Below are positions 27,307 through 36,315 of a stretch of 64,000 bases of DNA, in pieces (positions within the stretch are counted from its first letter, which is position 1; each line of letters begins with the position of its first letter). Source of the DNA: Thalassolituus sp. UBA674 (GTDB taxonomy: Bacteria > Pseudomonadota > Gammaproteobacteria > Pseudomonadales > Oceanobacteraceae); the NCBI GenBank assembly GCA_002298335.1, contig DBNK01000032.1:100835-164834 (forward strand). The letters are read 5' to 3'. The translations under genes were made by a program, and so were the position numbers. The notes under the pieces are model-generated. The model did not search any database, was not told the DNA's origin, and worked only from the letters and a program-made list of their open reading frames with translations.

Positions 27307-27948
27307 TTAAACATGAAAGAGCCACGGCGCGCTTACGCGACGGGCACTTTCGTATTCCTTAATAATCTCAGCATCCTGCAGGGTCAGACCAATATCGTCG
27401 AGACCATTCAGCAGGCAGTGACGACGGAAATCGTCCACCTCAAACGGGATCTTCTCACCGGATGGCGTAACGACCACCTTGTTCTCCAGATCCACCGTCA
27501 GCTGGTAGCCTTCATTTGCCGCCGTTTCTTTAAACAGACGATCGACAATGGCGTCGTCCAGCACGATCGGCAGCAGGCCGTTCTTGAAGCTGTTGTTGTA
27601 GAAAATATCGGCATAGCTCGGTGCGATCACCGCACGAAAACCGAAGTCTTCCAGTGCCCATGGCGCGTGCTCACGGCTGGAACCACAACCGAAGTTCTCA
27701 CGGGCCAGCAGCACAGAGGCACCGGCATAACGCGGCTGATTCAGCACAAAATCCGGGTTCAGCGGGCGACCGCTGTTGTCCGCATCCGGCTGACCTTCAT
27801 CCAGATAACGCAGTTCATCGAACAGGTTCGGGCCAAAGCCAGAACGCTTGATCGACTTCAGGAACTGCTTGGGAATGATCATATCAGTGTCGATGTTGGC
27901 GCGATCCATAGGAGCGACAACACCCTGATGTACAGTAAATGCTTTCAT
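27307..27948 (-). CDS. leuD: 3-isopropylmalate dehydratase small subunit
   Basis: A 213-residue small subunit of isopropylmalate isomerase, the swivel domain that partners LeuC. G-C-G-S-S-R-E-H-A-P-W-A near 70-80 and D-T-D-M-I-I-P near the start are family marks. AAGGAGAG lies before the ATG. It starts 11 bp after leuC. Confidence 0.95.
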   Translation of the reverse strand: MKAFTVHQGVVAPMDRANIDTDMIIPKQFLKSIKRSGFGPNLFDELRYLDEGQPDADNSGRPLNPDFVLNQPRYAGASVLLARENFGCGSSREHAPWALEDFGFRAVIAPSYADIFYNNSFKNGLLPIVLDDAIVDRLFKETAANEGYQLTVDLENKVVVTPSGEKIPFEVDDFRRHCLLNGLDDIGLTLQDAEIIKEYESARRVSAPWLFHV

Positions 27949-27959
27949 GTTAACTCTCC

Positions 27960-29378
27960 TTAAAACTCACGCACGTCAACGAAGTGACCAGCAATCGCCG
28001 CCGCCGCCGCCATCGCCGGGCTCACCAGATGGGTACGGCCACCGTAGCCCTGACGACCTTCGAAGTTACGGTTGGAGGTAGACGCACAGTGCTCACCGCT
28101 GCCCAGTTTGTCAGCGTTCATCGCCAGACACATAGAGCAACCCGGTTCACGCCATTCAAATCCGGCTTCAACAAAGATCTTATCCAGACCTTCTTCTTCT
28201 GCCTGCGCTTTCACCAGACCCGAGCCAGGAACAACCAGAGCCTGCTTCACGCTACCGGCTACCTTGCGGCCTTTTGCCACTTCAGCAGCGGCACGCAGGT
28301 CTTCGATACGGGAGTTAGTGCACGAGCCAATAAATACGCGGTCGAGCTTGATGTCAGTGATCTTCTGACCGGCCGTCAGGCCCATGTATTCGTAGGCACG
28401 GGTAAAACCTGAACGCTCAACGTCGTCCGCTGCATCATCCAGCGTCGGTACAGAACCGTCGATGGTAGTGACCATCTCAGGAGATGTACCCCAGGTGACC
28501 TGTGGTTTGATGTCTTCGGCACGGATCTCAACCACTTTGTCGAATACCGCGTCGTCGTCCGACTTCAGATCAGCCCAGGCTTCGAGTGCCATTTCCCACT
28601 GCTCCGCTTTCGGCGCATATGGGCGGCCTTTCACGTACTCAGCAGTGATCTCATCGAAGGCCACCATGCCGACACGGGCACCGGCTTCAATGGCCATGTT
28701 ACACATGGTCATACGACCTTCCATGCTCATGGAGCGGATGGCAGAACCACCGAATTCCATGGCACAACCGTTACCACCAGCCGTACCGATCAGACCAATC
28801 ACGTGCAGAACCACATCTTTACCGGTAATGCCTTTACCCAGCTCACCATCGACTTTGATCAGCAGGTTTTTCATTTTGCGCTGAATCAGACACTGAGTTG
28901 CCAGTACGTGCTCAACTTCAGAGGTACCGATACCGTGTGCCAGTGCCGCAAAGGCACCGTGGGTTGCGGTATGAGAGTCACCACAAACGACCGTCATACC
29001 CGGCAGAGTCGCACCCTGCTCCGGGCCAACGACGTGCACGATGCCCTGACGCTTGTCGGCCATCTTGAATTCAGTGATACCGAAATGATCACAATTGTCG
29101 TCCAGCGTTTTTACCTGAATACGGGATACCGGGTCCTGAATACCGTCAATACCGGATTCACGCTCAACCGGCGTGGTCGGTACGTTGTGGTCAGGCGTCG
29201 CCAGGTTGGCGTCTAAGCGCCATGGCTTACGGCCAGCAATACGCAGACCTTCGAACGCCTGTGGCGAGGTCACTTCGTGCAGCAGCTGACGATCGATGTA
29301 AATCAGTGCAGTGCCGTCGTCACGCATTTTGACGACGTGCTGGTCCCAGAGTTTGTCATAAAGGGTCTTGCCGGCCAT
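27960..29378 (-). CDS. leuC: 3-isopropylmalate dehydratase large subunit
   Basis: A 472-residue aconitase-family subunit that isomerises 2- to 3-isopropylmalate. The [4Fe-4S] cysteines are in G-S-C-T-N-S-R and G-C-S-M-C-L. The ATG at 29378 (M-A-G-K-T-L-Y) has GGGAG about 9 nt upstream and gives the usual length; the frame is open to a GTG at 29408 with no ribosome site. It is the first gene of leuC-leuD-(spacer)-leuB-asd, and divergent from a LysR gene with 126 bp between. Confidence 0.95.
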   Translation of the reverse strand: MAGKTLYDKLWDQHVVKMRDDGTALIYIDRQLLHEVTSPQAFEGLRIAGRKPWRLDANLATPDHNVPTTPVERESGIDGIQDPVSRIQVKTLDDNCDHFGITEFKMADKRQGIVHVVGPEQGATLPGMTVVCGDSHTATHGAFAALAHGIGTSEVEHVLATQCLIQRKMKNLLIKVDGELGKGITGKDVVLHVIGLIGTAGGNGCAMEFGGSAIRSMSMEGRMTMCNMAIEAGARVGMVAFDEITAEYVKGRPYAPKAEQWEMALEAWADLKSDDDAVFDKVVEIRAEDIKPQVTWGTSPEMVTTIDGSVPTLDDAADDVERSGFTRAYEYMGLTAGQKITDIKLDRVFIGSCTNSRIEDLRAAAEVAKGRKVAGSVKQALVVPGSGLVKAQAEEEGLDKIFVEAGFEWREPGCSMCLAMNADKLGSGEHCASTSNRNFEGRQGYGGRTHLVSPAMAAAAAIAGHFVDVREF

Positions 29379-29467
29379 GGGCGATACTCCCGTCTCATCG
29401 GTTTTCACAGTTGCGCCATAATACGCCAGATGTTAAACAACAGAAATTCATATTATTTATATTTTGA

Positions 29468-29482
29468 ATTCCTATCAGGAAT
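29468..29482 (+). promoter_or_regulatory. LysR-type operator candidate between leuC and the LysR gene
   Basis: ATTCCTATCAGGAAT is a perfect 6-3-6 palindrome and contains the T-N11-A spacing of LysR boxes (T29469, A29481). It lies 22 bp before the LysR start and within the divergent leuC spacer. Just before it, TTCA (29447-29450) and TGAA (29465-29468) bound an AT-rich half-palindrome that could be a second site or a promoter. Confidence 0.5.
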
Positions 29483-29504
29483 AGATTGGTCGCAGGAGAA
29501 AAGC

Positions 29505-30377
29505 ATGGACACCCAGTCGTTAAAAGCCTTTCTGGCTGTAGCCGGGCAGCACTCATTTTCGGAAGCTGCAGAGCAGCTGCACCTGACGCAATCTGCTGTC
29601 AGCAAACGCATCCAACAGCTGGAGAGCCAGCTGGGTACTCCCCTGTTCGACCGCCACAACCGCACCGTCAGCCTGACCGAAGCCGGTCTTGCTCTGCTGC
29701 CCCGTGCGCAGGCCATACTTGACCTGGTCACGGATACCGAGCTGCAACTGGACAACATGTCCGGAACGGTCAGTGGTTCATTGTCAGTCGCCACCAGCCA
29801 TCATATTGGTCTGCACCGGTTACCACCGGTATTGCGGAAATTTGTTCAGGCCTACCCCTCTGTGTCATTGAATCTGGAATTTTTAGGGTCAGAGCGCGCT
29901 TATCAGGCAGTTCGGCTGCGACAGGTGGACATGGCATTAACCACACTGGCTGAGCAGGAAGATCCGGATATTGAAACCATTCCCCTGTGGCGTGACCGTA
30001 TGGTGTGTGTCTGTGCACCGGATCACCGGCTGGCCGGGGTGAAGAAGATTACCTTTGCAGAACTGGCCAAAGAAGACGCCATCCTGCCGGAGCCGGATAC
30101 CGTCACCTATCGCCTGATTGCAGAAGCCTTTGCCGCAGAAAAGCTGGCCCTGAGTACCACTATGCCGACTAACTTTCTGGAAACCATCAAGATGATGGTC
30201 AGTGTAGGGCTGGGCTGGTCAGTACTGCCGGAATCCATGTGTCAGGATCAGAGCCTCAGAATTATCCGCTGGCCCGGAGCCCCCATTGCCCGGCAACTGG
30301 GGGCGGTGTGCTTGAAAAACCGGACCCGCAGCAATGCCACTCAGGCGCTGCTCGGAATGCTGAGCTCAACAGCCTGA
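29505..30377 (+). CDS. LysR-family transcriptional regulator
   Basis: A 290-residue LysR regulator. The N-terminal helix-turn-helix spans about 4-62 (S-F-S-E-A-A-E-Q-L-H-L-T-Q-S-A-V-S-K-R), followed by the substrate-binding domain. The ATG at 29505 has AGGAG 7 nt before it. The frame is open much further upstream through the leuC start, and that part is not coding. Divergent orientation to leuC suggests control of leuCD and of itself, as for other leu-linked LysR proteins; this is an inference. Confidence 0.88.
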   Translation: MDTQSLKAFLAVAGQHSFSEAAEQLHLTQSAVSKRIQQLESQLGTPLFDRHNRTVSLTEAGLALLPRAQAILDLVTDTELQLDNMSGTVSGSLSVATSHHIGLHRLPPVLRKFVQAYPSVSLNLEFLGSERAYQAVRLRQVDMALTTLAEQEDPDIETIPLWRDRMVCVCAPDHRLAGVKKITFAELAKEDAILPEPDTVTYRLIAEAFAAEKLALSTTMPTNFLETIKMMVSVGLGWSVLPESMCQDQSLRIIRWPGAPIARQLGAVCLKNRTRSNATQALLGMLSSTA

Positions 30378-30396
30378 GGTGGCGGTCACGCAGACA

Positions 30397-30765
30397 TCAG
30401 AGCTGAATCACAGGCAATGCGACCTGATCCTGACGTATCAGCACCTGATCCCGATACACGGGCTCTTTACCCCAGAGAATTTCGAGATAAAACGGCGTAT
30501 CTCTCTGCGGAATGTCGTAGAAGGTGAAAAAGCCGTTGCGGTCGGTCACCGCAGGCTGGCTGCGCCCGAGCTGGGGATGCAGCAGCTGCACTGTCAGTCC
30601 CGGGATGGGTTTCTGATTGGCAGATGAGATCACCTGGCCGGAGACCAGGGCGCCCACCGGCCCGGAGGCTCTGAGCTCAGACACCGGCATGAGCGTGACA
30701 ATAAGCATCAGTGCACTCAGCCACCACAGCCTGCCAACACCTGACAGCAACATCGGGGAAGTCAT
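30397..30765 (-). CDS. secreted protein with carboxypeptidase-regulatory-like (transthyretin-type) domain
   Basis: A 122-residue protein with an N-terminal signal or anchor helix (about 12-33), then one beta-sandwich domain. This has the pattern V-S-G-Q-V-I ... P-I-P-G-L-T-V ... V-T-D-R-N-G-F-F-T-F of carboxypeptidase regulatory-like domains, so it is likely periplasmic and binding rather than catalytic. Its start overlaps the stop of the upstream membrane protein by ATGA (30762-30765). Function unknown. Confidence 0.65.
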   Translation of the reverse strand: MTSPMLLSGVGRLWWLSALMLIVTLMPVSELRASGPVGALVSGQVISSANQKPIPGLTVQLLHPQLGRSQPAVTDRNGFFTFYDIPQRDTPFYLEILWGKEPVYRDQVLIRQDQVALPVIQL

Positions 30766-31334
30766 AACGTTCCTCCGAATGTGGCCTGCGGAATGGTACT
30801 CAACTCCGATTCAAAACGACCCGAAACTTCAGTACTGACCACAGGTTTTTCGACCGACAGGTCCATGGTGAACTGGCCAAGGTCGGCCTCGATATCGCTG
30901 GCGTCGATGGCAATGGGTTTCACCAGCGGGTTATAGCCCGGCGCGGTCACTTCAATCTGCAGGATATCCATGTTCGGGTAAAAGGTTTCCAGGACCTCAC
31001 CGTTGTGCGCCCGCCCGGAAACCCAGGAACTGGCTTTCAGACGGATGGTGACAGGTTGATCCATATCCTGAGCAATGCCTTTGATCACCAGCCGGTGATG
31101 TTCGGGCTTGCCGATCACCAGTGAAAAGGTGACGAACATCAGGCCGATAATGAAGATACCCAGTGCCGGGTACTGGGTCGATATACGCAGCTCATTTTTA
31201 TATTCGAGGGTAAATGCATCTTCCCCGGAGACATTCGACAGAGAAATGGCCCCTTTATAAAGAAGTAGAATACCACCGAGAATCATAATGATGCCGCATA
31301 AGGCACCGGCAAGCAGTAACAGACTGAAGGTCAT
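30762..31334 (-). CDS. two-helix membrane protein of unknown function
   Basis: A 190-residue protein with helices at about 4-25 and 55-77. A periplasmic beta-rich region follows, with the same flavour as the next gene (I-R-L-K-A-S-S-W-V-S-G-R, V-T-A-P-G-Y-N-P). The ATG at 31334 has GGAG 7 nt upstream; one 12 bp earlier has none. No family recognised. It is coupled to the carboxypeptidase-regulatory-like gene, so the two probably act together at the inner-membrane surface. Confidence 0.6.
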   Translation of the reverse strand: MTFSLLLLAGALCGIIMILGGILLLYKGAISLSNVSGEDAFTLEYKNELRISTQYPALGIFIIGLMFVTFSLVIGKPEHHRLVIKGIAQDMDQPVTIRLKASSWVSGRAHNGEVLETFYPNMDILQIEVTAPGYNPLVKPIAIDASDIEADLGQFTMDLSVEKPVVSTEVSGRFESELSTIPQATFGGTL

Positions 31335-31546
31335 ATTCAACTCCATGAATTCTGATTCAGAATGCGGATATCAGGCATTAAACTCTGCTGATCAACAGAA
31401 GGCTCCATGCCCCGTTATTATTTTTCTTACCTCATCAGTATTCATCAATATAACCGAAAAAGGAATATTCACGGGAGGATCAATACCTCTGGCGTACTGC
31501 GGTTATCAGATATCCTCTTATTGAACATACATTCAGATACCCGGCA

Positions 31547-31572
31547 GAGATCAGCCGCCTCCAGCTGATCTC
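31547..31572. other. perfect 9-bp stem-loop after the four-cysteine gene
   Basis: GAGATCAGC (31547-31555) and GCTGATCTC (31564-31572) pair perfectly around an 8-nt loop, just after the stop at 31585 on the minus strand. No U tract follows, so it may be a weak terminator or an RNA-stabilising stem. Confidence 0.5.
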
Positions 31573-31584
31573 CGGAACCCATAC

Positions 31585-32043
31585 TCAGCTACCGATACTG
31601 AGACATTTACCGGTAAATTGCTCTTTCACAATATCGTTGGCTTTATCCCTGACCCAGTTATCCACCCAGCCCGGAGTACTGCTGATATTCACATGGCTGA
31701 CACGCAGGTCCTCCAGAACGCACAGATCATCCACTCCCATGGTCGTTTTCATGACGACGGTTGCACTGGGGTCCTTACGGATTTTGCGCTTGAGCTTGCC
31801 ATGAAACGTCAGTGACAGATCGCAGCCGTCACGTGAGACGCTGACCGTCTCCAGCACCAGAGTTTTACGTTTATTAATCCGCTTATAAACCGGCAACACC
31901 GGCTGCACCAGATCCCGGATCTGTTGCTCAGTATGAAACCGGTCCGGGAAACGTTCAGCCAGACAGTCCGCGGCAAAACTGTGCGACGGCCAAAAAAGAA
32001 CGAACATAAGTGCAACGATGGTAAATACAGGATGTGTTTTCAT
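31585..32043 (-). CDS. secreted four-cysteine protein, copy 1 (unknown family)
   Basis: A 152-residue protein with signal peptide 1-24 (H-S-F-A-A). The mature protein has four cysteines in the order D-C-L-A-E, G-C-D-L, L-C-V-L-E-D-L-R-V and G-K-C-L, plus N-W-V near the end. The gene at 33667-34122 encodes a paralogue with the same four cysteines and the same F-P-x-x-F, T-x-M, D-L-R-V and N-W-V positions. Two disulfides are likely in the periplasm. AAGGAG lies before the ATG. Function unknown. Confidence 0.65.
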   Translation of the reverse strand: MKTHPVFTIVALMFVLFWPSHSFAADCLAERFPDRFHTEQQIRDLVQPVLPVYKRINKRKTLVLETVSVSRDGCDLSLTFHGKLKRKIRKDPSATVVMKTTMGVDDLCVLEDLRVSHVNISSTPGWVDNWVRDKANDIVKEQFTGKCLSIGS

Positions 32044-32078
32044 AAGATGTCTCCTTGGCAGATATCCGTTACAGAGGC

Positions 32079-32657
32079 TTATTCGCCAGCGCTTACTGAC
32101 AGCTCAGAAATCAGCAGATCGGTCACCTGCCCCGGGTACATCAGGGTGTAATTCAGCAGCAGATCATAGGCTGCAGGCTCTTCAGTCTGAGACGCTATCT
32201 GGTACACGGCTTCTTTACGGACACTGGCGTCGTCATCACCAAGAAACTGTTCAAGAAAGTACAGATTATCCGGATGCGCCTGCCCGGCCAGTAACTCGAG
32301 TGCGCTCAGCTGCTCATCTGCCGTACCTGCCGTCAGCGCAAAGCTCATCAGGTTTTCAAACAGACCATCCGGCACCGGAGCCGCAGTGACTTCCTGAATG
32401 GCAATGGCCGCGCTCACCCGGGACACCAGCAGGGCTGAGCCGTCTTCAAGCTGACCCAATAACAGGTCATACCCCAGAGTTGCGAGTTCGTCGTCGCTGT
32501 AGTGACTGGTGAAGTCTTCACCAAAGATTTCAGTAAAGGTTTCACGCAGCTCAATAACGCCATAGCTGGCGGGTGTTTCTTCAGACAGGGCTGACTGTGC
32601 CGCCAGCACAACAGGCGTGATCAGAATAAGGTGACGGAAAGAAAGCATTTTTTTCAT
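32079..32657 (-). CDS. secreted HEAT-repeat-like protein
   Basis: A 192-residue protein with signal peptide 1-25. The mature part is helical, and the C-terminal half (L-S-A-L-E-L-L-A ... D-D-D-A-S-V-R-K-E-A-V-Y-Q-I-A) resembles HEAT-type repeats used as protein-binding scaffolds. GGAG lies 7 nt before the ATG. It is 35 bp upstream of the four-cysteine gene on the same strand, so they are probably co-transcribed. No enzyme motif. Confidence 0.6.
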   Translation of the reverse strand: MKKMLSFRHLILITPVVLAAQSALSEETPASYGVIELRETFTEIFGEDFTSHYSDDELATLGYDLLLGQLEDGSALLVSRVSAAIAIQEVTAAPVPDGLFENLMSFALTAGTADEQLSALELLAGQAHPDNLYFLEQFLGDDDASVRKEAVYQIASQTEEPAAYDLLLNYTLMYPGQVTDLLISELSVSAGE

Positions 32658-32792
32658 TGGAATTCTCCGGTTTCAGTAGTGAAAGTCTGAAGTCACGGCC
32701 GGTTCTGGCCTTGTTTCTGTGTCTTCTGAGAGCTTTACGGAAACTGCGGAGAAAAAGTTGCGGCAGGAAGGAAAAACAGAAAAGCAGCTGAC

Positions 32793-33650
32793 TCAGCCCT
32801 CTGGCTTCCCCTTTTTACTGAGAATAAACAGCCCGATACCACCCAGCACCAGAAAGGCCGCGACGGACAAACGCAGAGACACCACCTCTCCCAGAAACAA
32901 CCAACCGCCGACGGCAGCAATCACAGGCACACTGAGTTGTACCATGGCGGCATCCGTTGTCCTCAGAGCAGGTAAAATCCTGTACCAGAGTGCATAGCCC
33001 AGCCCGGAAGCCACAGCTCCGGAGGCCAGCGCCAGCAACACCCCTTTCGGATTCAGCTGTGCCGGACTCAGGGTAAGCAGCAGCAGTGCCGCCGCGACAG
33101 GAACAGAACGGACAAAATTCCCACAGGTCGCCAACAGAGGGGACCGCTCGCCACGCCCCCACAGTGAGTACAGACCCCAGGCGACCCCTGCCGCCAGCAT
33201 CAACACGGAACCCGAAAGCGATGGGGCACGGGCGCCCGGTAAAAGAAACCAGAACAGACCGCCCGCTGCGAGCACAAAACCCAGCACCTGCCGTCCACTG
33301 AAACGGTCACCACTCCACAGCGCGCTGAGCATCATAGTCAGCTGAACGGCACCAAACAGAATCAGAGCGCCTGTCGCTGCGCCAAGGCTCACATACGCGA
33401 AGGAGAATCCCGCAGCATAAACAAACAGCGCCAGCGCTGAACGCCAGCTGCCTGCGGCAGTTATGCCTGAACGGATACGCGGTGTGCTGAGCGACACAAG
33501 GATAAAAAGAACGACGCCACCGGAAGCCAGTCGTATCAGAGTAAATACGGATGCACTGATATCACCGGACGCCAGAGCTTCACGACACAACAGGGAATTG
33601 GCGGCAAACGCCACCATGGTGAGACCGGTCAGAAATGCGGTTTTTAACAA
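32793..33650 (-). CDS. EamA/DMT-superfamily transporter
   Basis: A 285-residue inner-membrane protein with ten predicted helices in two EamA repeats, typical of drug/metabolite exporters. The N-terminal A-A-N-S-L-L-C-R-E-A-L is characteristic of a common subgroup. The start is TTG at 33650, which keeps the first helix complete; an ATG 33 bp downstream would truncate it. Its start is 16 bp after the second four-cysteine gene. Substrate unknown. Confidence 0.75.
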   Translation of the reverse strand: MLKTAFLTGLTMVAFAANSLLCREALASGDISASVFTLIRLASGGVVLFILVSLSTPRIRSGITAAGSWRSALALFVYAAGFSFAYVSLGAATGALILFGAVQLTMMLSALWSGDRFSGRQVLGFVLAAGGLFWFLLPGARAPSLSGSVLMLAAGVAWGLYSLWGRGERSPLLATCGNFVRSVPVAAALLLLTLSPAQLNPKGVLLALASGAVASGLGYALWYRILPALRTTDAAMVQLSVPVIAAVGGWLFLGEVVSLRLSVAAFLVLGGIGLFILSKKGKPEG

Positions 33651-33666
33651 GGGAAGTTACAAGGTT

Positions 33667-34122
33667 TCATCGGCGTCCGGCACACAGACCATCCAGGCGC
33701 TCAGCCATACGTTCTGCCAGTGTCTCATGCACCCAATTTTCCAGACGGTTGGGAAGGTCTGGCATATCGGTAACGGCAACCCGCAGATCCTTCATCACAC
33801 AACGGTCGCCCTGCTCCATCCGGGTGGTCAGGACGATGCTGACGGGGTCAGCTGTATCATCGTCTTTATCAACGGTACCAATGAACTGAGCAAACAGATC
33901 ACAGTTAATGCGGAAGGCGTAAACATCATTAATCACCAGATGTTTATCACGGCGCATCTCGCGGGTGATGGGTAAAGCCTCTCTCAGACGCTCAGATAAC
34001 TCAGCGCTGTTCGGGAACAGGTTCGGAAACTGCTCAGCAAAGCATCCTGCTCCGCCAATCTGAGCCGAGCACACAGAAGACAGACTGAAAAAAATCAGGA
34101 TCAGGAACAATCTGATGTGCAT
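33667..34122 (-). CDS. secreted four-cysteine protein, copy 2 (unknown family)
   Basis: A 151-residue paralogue of the protein at 31585-32043. Signal peptide 1-20 (S-V-C-S-A). Shared marks are C-F-A-E-Q-F-P-N-L-F at the mature start, a central N-C-D-L, D-R-C-V-M-K-D-L-R-V, E-N-W-V and a last G-L-C. I estimate about 30% identity by eye, with all four cysteines aligned. GGAG lies 11 nt before the ATG. It sits between a GrpB-family gene and the EamA gene. Confidence 0.65.
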   Translation of the reverse strand: MHIRLFLILIFFSLSSVCSAQIGGAGCFAEQFPNLFPNSAELSERLREALPITREMRRDKHLVINDVYAFRINCDLFAQFIGTVDKDDDTADPVSIVLTTRMEQGDRCVMKDLRVAVTDMPDLPNRLENWVHETLAERMAERLDGLCAGRR

Positions 34123-34165
34123 CGGGTATCTGTCTCCTGTACGAGGTGACCGGAGAAGTTCCGGC

Positions 34166-34663
34166 TCAGTGCTCCTCCAGGTATCGGAGAATTAAACCAG
34201 ATTTCGCCTCCCGGTACTCATCCATTGAACAATTCGCCCGGCTCACCTTGGCTTGATTGTACTGTTCGAGCAATTCCGGATCGGTCCCCAACGCCTCACG
34301 CCAGCGGATAAAGCCGAACTTATCGTCGTTACCGCATACCAGCTGAATCCCGAAATCCGTACCCTGATATTCGCCACTGTAACTGACAAAATCGGCTTCT
34401 GGTGGCATCTCCGGGTTGTAACCAAACGCTTCATCGAGCACATATTTGGCCGCTGAAAAATCGGTTTCATCCACCAGCACCATGATATCCACATCGCCTT
34501 TGGTTAGCGAACCCGGTACAGCAGAGCTGCCGATGTGCTCAATACTGGCATCCGGCAAAACTGTGCTAACCGCGTTTTCCAGCCAATTGAAAACACAATC
34601 AATCTGCTCCAGCAGTTCGCTGCAGTACCTCAGCGGTGGTACCTGTGTTTTTGCTTCAGCCAT
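34166..34663 (-). CDS. GrpB-family (nucleotidyltransferase-like) protein
   Basis: A 165-residue member of the GrpB/UPF0157 family: E-H-I-G-S-S-A-V-P-G-S ... K-G-D-V-D-I-M-V is the nucleotidyltransferase-fold G-S-x13-D-x-D signature. Some family members work in dephospho-CoA or acyltransfer contexts, but this one cannot be assigned a substrate. It is probably the first gene of the minus-strand accessory cluster running down to 30397. Confidence 0.75.
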   Translation of the reverse strand: MAEAKTQVPPLRYCSELLEQIDCVFNWLENAVSTVLPDASIEHIGSSAVPGSLTKGDVDIMVLVDETDFSAAKYVLDEAFGYNPEMPPEADFVSYSGEYQGTDFGIQLVCGNDDKFGFIRWREALGTDPELLEQYNQAKVSRANCSMDEYREAKSGLILRYLEEH

Positions 34664-34820
34664 TGGGTAAATCCTTGCAGGGCTTTCCGTTGATCAGATC
34701 CGACAGATCCATAAGATTCCGTATACTGATATCAGCATACGGCATAGGGCAAGTACCATCCGGGTCATAGAGGCGGTATTGAATACCTGCAATTCCGCGT
34801 GCTGACAGTCCCCCCCAAAC

Positions 34821-34849
34821 AAAAACACCCCGCATGGCGGGGTGTTTTT
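34821..34849. terminator. rho-independent terminator after the alcohol dehydrogenase
   Basis: Stem AAAACACCCCGC (34822-34833) / GCGGGGTGTTTT (34837-34848) with loop ATG. A and T runs on both sides allow bidirectional use. It lies 38 bp after the dehydrogenase stop on the minus strand. Confidence 0.9.
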
Positions 34850-34886
34850 AATTTCGCTCCGGTTACGGAGTGCGGGCTATGTGAAA

Positions 34887-35939
34887 TCAGGCGTCTGCAG
34901 ACAGAGCCGACATATCCATCACATAACGGTGCGCGATATCGCCTTTTTCCATCACGGCAAACGCATCGTTGATCTGATCAGGGCGGATGATTTCACAGAT
35001 CGGGTGAATGTTGTGCTCACCACAGAAGTTAAGTACTTCCTGAGTTTCTTCAATACCACCGATCAGTGATCCGGCAACGCGGCGACGGCCCATGATCATA
35101 GGCACAGACATAAACTCATTCATCGGACCGACCTGGCCAACAATCACCAGGGTACCATCGATGTCCAGCAGCGGTGCATAGACAGTAACATCATGCTTCA
35201 CCGGTACCGTGTCAATGATCAGGTCCAGCGAGGCGGTGGCTTTTTTCATGGCGTCCGCATCGGTAGATGCCAGAATACCGGTGGCACCCAGTTCTTTGGC
35301 TTCGGCTTCTTTTTTGGTGGAGCGGCTGAGTACAGTCACTTCGGCACCCATAGCCACGGCCAGTTTGACGGCCATGTGGCCCAGACCACCCAGACCGATC
35401 ACACCCACACGGCTGCCTTTGCCGACGTTCCACTTGCGCAGTGGTGAGAAGGTGGTGATACCGGCGCACAGAATTGGCGCGGCACGGGAAAGGTCCAGCG
35501 TATCCGGTACGCTGAGAACGAACTCTTCACGCACTACGATGTGCTTGGAATACCCACCCTGTGTGATTTCTCCGGAAATACGGTCAGGAGCTCCGTACGT
35601 CGGAGTCATACCATGACGGCAGAACTGCTCTTCATGGTTGTGGCACTGATCGCATTCCTGACAGCTGTCGACCATACAGCCGACACCGACTTTGTCTCCG
35701 GCTTTGAATTTGGTCACTTCCGGACCGACTTCCAGAACCTGACCGATGATTTCATGGCCAGGAACCAGCGGATATGGCTGTGGACCCCAATCACCATTCA
35801 CGGTGTGCAGATCGGAGTGGCAGACACCGCTGTAGAGAATTTCGATGGCAACATCATTGGCGCGCAGCGCACGGCGCTCAAAATGATAGGGCACCATATG
35901 GGCATCGGAAGAGTGTGCAGCATAACCGACTGTTTTCAT
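34887..35939 (-). CDS. zinc-dependent alcohol dehydrogenase (YahK/CAD-like)
   Basis: A 350-residue medium-chain dehydrogenase that interconverts aldehydes and alcohols with NAD(P)H. The catalytic zinc site is G-V-C-H-S-D-L-H plus G-H-E. The structural zinc loop has four cysteines in C-Q-E-C-D-Q-C and F-C. The Rossmann loop is G-L-G-G-L-G, followed by S-R-S-T-K-K, a basic patch that favours NADPH as in YahK and cinnamyl-alcohol dehydrogenases. AAGGAG precedes the ATG. Monocistronic, with its own terminator. Confidence 0.85.
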   Translation of the reverse strand: MKTVGYAAHSSDAHMVPYHFERRALRANDVAIEILYSGVCHSDLHTVNGDWGPQPYPLVPGHEIIGQVLEVGPEVTKFKAGDKVGVGCMVDSCQECDQCHNHEEQFCRHGMTPTYGAPDRISGEITQGGYSKHIVVREEFVLSVPDTLDLSRAAPILCAGITTFSPLRKWNVGKGSRVGVIGLGGLGHMAVKLAVAMGAEVTVLSRSTKKEAEAKELGATGILASTDADAMKKATASLDLIIDTVPVKHDVTVYAPLLDIDGTLVIVGQVGPMNEFMSVPMIMGRRRVAGSLIGGIEETQEVLNFCGEHNIHPICEIIRPDQINDAFAVMEKGDIAHRYVMDMSALSADA

Positions 35940-36315
35940 GAAGACTCCTTACATTCTGGCTTCAGTTTTATCAGATAGGATGGCGTATCCGGTACGCCGG
36001 TAACTGTGCCAGTATATACGCCCTGCCTGCCAGCAGCGTGTCTGATTCTTTCTGTTGTTTGCCTGATCCTACTGTTTTGTATTTTCAGGCCAACCGCACC
36101 AGTAAACCCTCATGAATCAGCACTATTTTAAATGCCAACATCTTCGTTCTTATGCTTATTCCCACAAAGATAATCCGGCAAGAACTCAGGGCAATCAGGT
36201 ACAACTGTTTTCATTTCCGGGAGTACTCTCTTTCTCGTTTCCTTCTTCATGCTGAGTTCAGGAGATGGTCTAAGATTCCGTTACGGAACTGTCTGCTCAT
36301 AAAAAGGAGTCACCG
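35940..36315. promoter_or_regulatory. divergent promoter region (alcohol dehydrogenase / tannase)
   Basis: No gene is seen in these 376 bp. GGCGTA (35982-35987) and TACGCC (35993-35998) form a 6-5-6 palindrome 43 bp upstream of the dehydrogenase start and could be an operator. The stretch 36110-36300 is AT-richer than its neighbours and must carry the tannase promoter, but no clear -35/-10 pair can be chosen. Confidence 0.35.

Noticed and set aside
29379..29504. Leucine attenuator leader peptide before leuC
   Set aside because: No short frame with consecutive leucine codons followed by a terminator stem was found; the 126-bp spacer fits a LysR-controlled promoter better.
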